A DNA stretch of 64,000 nt from contig CAVOQT010000001.1 in assembly GCA_963698405.1 (NCBI GenBank), positions 158,038 to 222,037 on the forward strand, given 5' to 3'. How positions within the stretch are numbered: the stretch's first letter is position 1; the number at the start of each line of letters is the position of its first letter. The position numbers and the translations under genes were made by a program. This stretch comes from SHZI01 sp963698405 (lineage in GTDB: Bacteria > Pseudomonadota > Gammaproteobacteria > Steroidobacterales > GCA-2729495). The notes beneath the pieces were generated by a model. The model was not told the origin of the DNA. It saw only the letters and a list, made by a program, of their open reading frames with translations, and did no database searches. Below, one piece after another: positions 58,534-64,000 of the stretch.

Positions 58534-60036
58534 ATGCAGCTCACGCGTAGTCAGGCACTGGCAGCGAATTTTCTTGGCCCGTCACCAAGCTGGTACAAGG
58601 TCACGATCTGCGCCTTTCTCGTGCTGAACCCGGTCGTTGCTGCCAGTGCAGGCATGTTTGTCGCGGGCTGGTTACTGGTTGCAGAATTCATCTTTGTGCT
58701 TGCCATGGCGCTCAAGTGCTACCCGCTGCAGCCGGGTGGCTTGCTGGCTATCGAGGCGGTACTGATCGGCATGACCACGCCCGAAGCTGTCTATCAAGAG
58801 ACTGCACATAATTTTCCGGTGCTTCTGCTGCTGATCTTTGTCGTGACGAGCATCTATTTCCTTCGGGAGATGCTGCTGTTCATTTTTGGACGGATCCTGC
58901 TTGGTGTCCGTTCAAAGCCGCTGCTCGGTCTCATGTTCTGTATGGCTGGTGCCTTTCTGTCGGCATTTCTTGATGCACTTACAGTTACCGCTATTGTCAT
59001 TGCGGTGGCCGAAGGTCTTTATGGCATCTATCAGCGGGTAGCATCGGGGCAGGCGGATGCGGTGCCGGATGGCTGGATCGATGATGGCTCGGTGCCGGAT
59101 TTGCGGCGGCACGATCTTGAACAGTTTCGCGGGTTCTTGCGCAGTCTGGTGATGCATGCGGTGGTTGGTACGGCGCTGGGTGGCGTGACGACGCTGGTTG
59201 GTGAACCGCAAAATCTGCTTATCGGTGCAGAGGCTGGTTGGAGCTTCATCACGTTCTTCACTCACATGGCGCCAGTGTCACTGCCCGTGCTGGTAACCGG
59301 CTTGCTGGTTTGTCTGCTTCTCGAGATTACGGCCTGGTTCGGTTTCGGTACGCCCTTGAGTCCTGCAGTACGTCTGGTTATTGCGGAGCATATGCGGCAC
59401 GAAGCGGAAAGCCGCGATATGCAGCAGAAATGCGCTCTTGTCGTGCAGGCGCTGGCAGCGCTGGTTTTGATTGTTGCGCTGGCCCTGCATCTGGCAGAAG
59501 TAGGGCTGGTCGGTCTGCTCATAATCGTGCTGGCTACCGCACTGAATGGTGTTACCGAGGAACATCGGATCGGACGGGCCTTCGAGGCATCGTTGCCGTT
59601 CACGGCGCTGTTGGTCGTGTTCTTTGCGATCGTTGCGGTTATCCAGGACCAGCAGTTGTTTCAGCCTTTCACTGATTGGGTGTTTGGCATGGCGGGGCGG
59701 ACCCAGATCGTCATGTACTACATGGCTGCGGGGATCCTGTCAGCGGTAAGCGACAACGTGTTTGTCGGTACGGTATACATCACCCAGGCCAAGGCGGCGC
59801 TGCTCAACGGCAGCATCAGCCGTGAGCAGTTCGAGTTGCTGGCAGTGGCCATCAATACAGGCACCAATGTGCCCAGCGTGGCGACCCCCAATGGCCAGGC
59901 TGCCTTCCTGTTCCTGCTGACCTCTGCCCTGGCACCGCTGATTCGGCTGTCCTATGGCCGGATGGTCTGGATGGCACTACCGTACACCGTTACTATGACG
60001 GCTGCCGGCCTGCTGGCGATTATCTATCTGCTGTAG
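58534..60036 (+). CDS. nhaB: Na+/H+ antiporter NhaB
   Basis: An inner-membrane sodium/proton antiporter of 500 residues with about 12 hydrophobic segments. The N-terminus NFLGPSPSWYKVTICAFLVLNP, the FLDALTVTAIVIAVAEGLYGIY segment and VGEPQNLLIG match NhaB. The conserved NTGTNVPSVATPNGQAAFLF lies near residue 450. It points to a sodium-exposed or alkaline niche, though NhaB is widespread. The REP element just upstream may separate it from dnaQ transcription. Confidence 0.94.
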   Translation: MQLTRSQALAANFLGPSPSWYKVTICAFLVLNPVVAASAGMFVAGWLLVAEFIFVLAMALKCYPLQPGGLLAIEAVLIGMTTPEAVYQETAHNFPVLLLLIFVVTSIYFLREMLLFIFGRILLGVRSKPLLGLMFCMAGAFLSAFLDALTVTAIVIAVAEGLYGIYQRVASGQADAVPDGWIDDGSVPDLRRHDLEQFRGFLRSLVMHAVVGTALGGVTTLVGEPQNLLIGAEAGWSFITFFTHMAPVSLPVLVTGLLVCLLLEITAWFGFGTPLSPAVRLVIAEHMRHEAESRDMQQKCALVVQALAALVLIVALALHLAEVGLVGLLIIVLATALNGVTEEHRIGRAFEASLPFTALLVVFFAIVAVIQDQQLFQPFTDWVFGMAGRTQIVMYYMAAGILSAVSDNVFVGTVYITQAKAALLNGSISREQFELLAVAINTGTNVPSVATPNGQAAFLFLLTSALAPLIRLSYGRMVWMALPYTVTMTAAGLLAIIYLL

Positions 60037-60120
60037 TGTGATCCGTCCGTTGGCGCTGATTTCAGGGCTTCGGGGACAATCAGATGATCTGTGCTCTGCT
60101 CTTGAGGTTAAAGAACGAGA

Positions 60121-61410
60121 ATGACGAATTTCAAGAAATTAGGTGACGCAAGGATTGCCATCGTCGGGCTCGGCTACGTCGGTTTGCCGCTCGCAGTCGA
60201 GTTTGGCAAGCATCTCGACACGCTTGGTTTTGATATCGATGCCGAGCGCATCGGCGAACTCCAGGCTGGTACTGACCGGACCCTTGAGACCGATGCTGCC
60301 GAGCTTGCCGAGGCGAAGCATCTCAGCTTCAGTACTGACCTGGAGGCCCTGCGTGGCCGCGACGTTTACATCGTCACGGTGCCGACGCCGATCGATGCCG
60401 CCAAGCGCCCCGATATCAGCGCCCTGCGTGCGGCCAGCCGGACCGTTGGTCAGGTGCTCGGCAAGGGCGCCATCGTCGTCTATGAATCCACCGTCTATCC
60501 GGGCTGTACTGAAGAGGACTGCGCGCCGATTCTCGAACAGATCTCCGGTCTCAAGCTCAACAAGGATTTCTTCGTCGGCTACAGCCCCGAGCGCATCAAT
60601 CCGGGCGACAAGGAACACCGTCTGCCGACTATCCGCAAGATTACTGCAGGCTCGACGCCCGAGGCCGCTGACTTCGTCAATGAGCTCTACGCGACGATCA
60701 TTACAGCGGGTACTTACCGAGCCTCAAGCATTCGCGTGGCCGAGGCTGCCAAGGTCATCGAGAATACGCAGCGCGACGTCAATATCGCGCTGATCAACGA
60801 ACTGGCGCTGATCTTCAACCGCATGGGGCTCGATACGCTGGAAGTGCTGCAGGCCGCCGGCACCAAGTGGAATTTCCTGCCGTTTCGTCCGGGCCTGGTT
60901 GGCGGTCACTGCATCGGTGTCGATCCCTACTACCTCACGCACAAGTCGCAGGAAATGGGCTATCACCCGGAGATGATTCTTGCCGGCCGGCGCATCAACG
61001 ACAACATGGGCCTCTATGTTGCCGCGCAGGTGATCCGGCTGATGGTGAAGGCGGGCGCTACTTTGCCAAAATCACGCATTCTCGTGCTCGGTATCACCTT
61101 CAAGGAAAACTGTCCTGACGTGCGCAACACGCGCGTCGTGGATGTGGTGCACGAACTCAAGGCCTATGGTGCGGCCGTGGATATCTACGATCCCTGGGCC
61201 GATGCCGCCGTGGTCAAGCACGAATACGGGCTCGATATTCTCAAGCAGGCGCCGGCGCAGGCACAGTACGACGGCATCGTTGTGGCGGTCGCCCACGACC
61301 AGTTCCGCGAGATGTCGCCGGCTGACATACACGCCTGGGGCAAGGCCGGGCATGTGCTCTACGACATCAAGAGCCTGCTGCCGGCCGATCAGGTCGATGC
61401 GCGTCTCTGA
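60121..61410 (+). CDS. UDP-N-acetyl-hexosamine 6-dehydrogenase (TviB/WbpO-like)
   Basis: Oxidises a UDP-HexNAc to the uronic acid for surface polysaccharide. It has 429 residues of the UDP-Glc/GDP-Man dehydrogenase family: Rossmann motif GLGYVGLPLA near residue 16, VPTPID near 92, YESTVYPG near 122, and the catalytic cysteine in GGHCIGVDPYYLTHK near 268. The sequence is of the TviB/WbpO subgroup rather than UDP-glucose dehydrogenase, judged by GFDIDAERI and KLNKDFFVGYSPERINPGD. It heads a probable polysaccharide precursor operon. Confidence 0.88.
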   Translation: MTNFKKLGDARIAIVGLGYVGLPLAVEFGKHLDTLGFDIDAERIGELQAGTDRTLETDAAELAEAKHLSFSTDLEALRGRDVYIVTVPTPIDAAKRPDISALRAASRTVGQVLGKGAIVVYESTVYPGCTEEDCAPILEQISGLKLNKDFFVGYSPERINPGDKEHRLPTIRKITAGSTPEAADFVNELYATIITAGTYRASSIRVAEAAKVIENTQRDVNIALINELALIFNRMGLDTLEVLQAAGTKWNFLPFRPGLVGGHCIGVDPYYLTHKSQEMGYHPEMILAGRRINDNMGLYVAAQVIRLMVKAGATLPKSRILVLGITFKENCPDVRNTRVVDVVHELKAYGAAVDIYDPWADAAVVKHEYGLDILKQAPAQAQYDGIVVAVAHDQFREMSPADIHAWGKAGHVLYDIKSLLPADQVDARL

Positions 61411-61438
61411 CAATTACAGGCTACGGAAGCAATAGACA

Positions 61439-62448
61439 ATGAAGGTTCTGGTTACAGGTGCGGCAGGATTCATCGGTTCTACTACCGCGCGGCGCCTGCT
61501 GGCGCGTGGCGACGAGGTGGTCGGTCTCGATAACCTCAACGACTACTACGATGTGAATCTCAAGAAAGCCCGGCTGGCGATCCTGCAGAAAGAGCCCAAC
61601 TTCCGCTTTGAATTTCTGGACCTCGCGGATCGCGAGGGCATGGCCAAGCTGTTTGCAGCATCGCGCTTCGATCGCGTCGTGCATCTGGGTGCCCAGGCTG
61701 GCGTGCGCTATTCGATACAGAACCCGCATGCTTACGTAGACAGCAACGTGGTCGGTACGCTCAATGTGCTGGAAGGTTGTCGGCACAATGCCGTCGAGCA
61801 CCTGGTCTATGCCTCCACGAGTTCGGTGTACGGCGCAAACACCAACATGCCGTTCTCGGTACATCAGAACGTCGATCATCCGCTGTCGCTGTATGCCGCC
61901 ACCAAGAAGGCCAACGAGCTGATGGCACATACCTATGCCAGCCTTTACGGACTGCCGGTTACCGGGCTGCGCTTCTTCACGGTCTATGGGCCATGGGGCC
62001 GGCCGGACATGGCGCTGTTCCTGTTCACCAAGGCGATTCTCGAAGGTCGGCCGATCGACGTGTTCAACTACGGTAATCACCGCCGCGATTTCACCTATAT
62101 CGACGATATTGTCGGCGGTGTGGTGGCCGCGCTCGATCACGTTGCTACGCCAAACACCAAGTGGAACTCTGATTCACCCGACCCGGCCACCAGTCCCGCA
62201 CCGTACCGTCTCTACAACATCGGTAATGCTCAGCCCGTCGATCTGATGAAATACATCAGCGTGCTCGAGGAACGCCTGGGACGTACCGCCGAGAAGAACA
62301 TGCTGCCCTTGCAGGCCGGCGATGTGCCGGACACCTGGGCGGATGTAGAGGATCTCGTCAACGATGTCGGCTATCGTCCGGCGACTCCGGTCGAAACAGG
62401 CGTGGCGCGCTTCGTGGACTGGTATCTGGACTACCATCAGATCAAGCG

Positions 62449-62452
<4 letters not shown>
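61439..62452 (+). CDS. NAD-dependent nucleotide-sugar 4-epimerase (UDP-glucuronate epimerase type)
   Basis: An extended SDR of 337 residues. NAD motif TGAAGFIGS near residue 7; catalytic serine/tyrosine/lysine in STSSVYG and YAATKKANE. DNLNDYYDVNLKKARL and GPWGRPDMALFLFTKAI are typical of the CapI/LpsL group of UDP-glucuronate 4-epimerases. With the upstream dehydrogenase it could supply a UDP-galacturonic acid-type or UDP-GalNAcA-type donor. The exact sugar is not readable from sequence. It overlaps pgi by 4 bp (ATGA). Confidence 0.88.

Positions 62453-64000
<1,548 letters not shown>

Overview
The window is a GC-rich, densely packed stretch of a gammaproteobacterial chromosome. The evidence is gene content and order: an nrdR-ribD-ribE-ribBA-ribH-nusB-thiL-pgpA operon, a fimV-truA-accD-folC-dedD-cvpA-purF block, a tig-clpP-clpX-lon-hupB-tRNA-ppiD block, parE-parC, NhaB, LpxH, and a complete EF-P/EpmA/EpmB set. 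Twitching-motility proteins, two bacterial Ser/Thr kinases and a Pseudomonas/Xanthomonas-type REP palindrome point towards the Xanthomonadales/Nevskiales/Steroidobacterales side of the class. The genus cannot be named from the sequence. There is no rRNA, CRISPR array, insertion sequence or prophage. Almost everything is core genome.

Layout. 1-10 kb: end of a small zinc-ribbon protein, ettA, an HDAC-family deacetylase, glyA and the riboflavin/nusB/thiL/pgpA operon. 10-14.4 kb: a kinase fused to a cyclic-nucleotide-binding domain, xseB, and a rubrerythrin/Fe-S oxidoreductase/DUF3501 operon with a clear promoter and operator. 14.4-22.7 kb: parE-parC, then a reverse-strand pair (a FimX-like degenerate GGDEF/EAL protein and a second FimV-like LysM protein). 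22.7-29.5 kb: epmB, efp, epmA, psd, prmB, aroC, asd. 29.6-39.7 kb: fimV, truA, accD, folC, dedD-like, cvpA, purF and a receiver-kinase fusion. 39.7-42.5 kb: lpxH, ppiA, folD and a tRNA-Pro/Arg/His/Lys cluster. 42.6-46.4 kb: reverse-strand genes for Fe-S carriers (nfuA-like, mrp-DUF971), a yeaR-like DUF1971 protein, an NTF2-like secreted protein and a flavin reductase. 46.7-56.4 kb: tRNA-Leu, the trigger factor/Clp/Lon/HU block, tRNA-Val, tRNA-Asp, ppiD and fabI. 56.5-64 kb: a methyltransferase, rnhA, dnaQ, a REP element, nhaB, and two sugar-nucleotide genes followed by a truncated pgi, which probably open a surface-polysaccharide locus.

The most interesting features are regulatory. Four palindromes each sit in front of a gene whose function fits the regulator they resemble. 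An Irr/ICE-like site overlaps the start of the rubrerythrin-Fe-S-DUF3501 operon. An IscR type-1-like site encloses the -10 of mrp-nfuA. An NsrR-like site precedes the yeaR-like gene. An FNR/ANR-like box precedes the flavin reductase. Together they suggest that iron, Fe-S, nitric-oxide and oxygen signals converge on accessory genes here. Motif matches were made by eye against remembered consensus sequences. No search was run.

A second theme is type IV pilus or polarity control: fimV, a fimV paralogue, a FimX-like c-di-GMP effector whose catalytic motifs are lost, and a 19-bp-period repeat at the FimX-like promoter region. I found no clearly new multi-gene defence or biosynthetic system. The closest candidate for an under-described system is the rubrerythrin operon.
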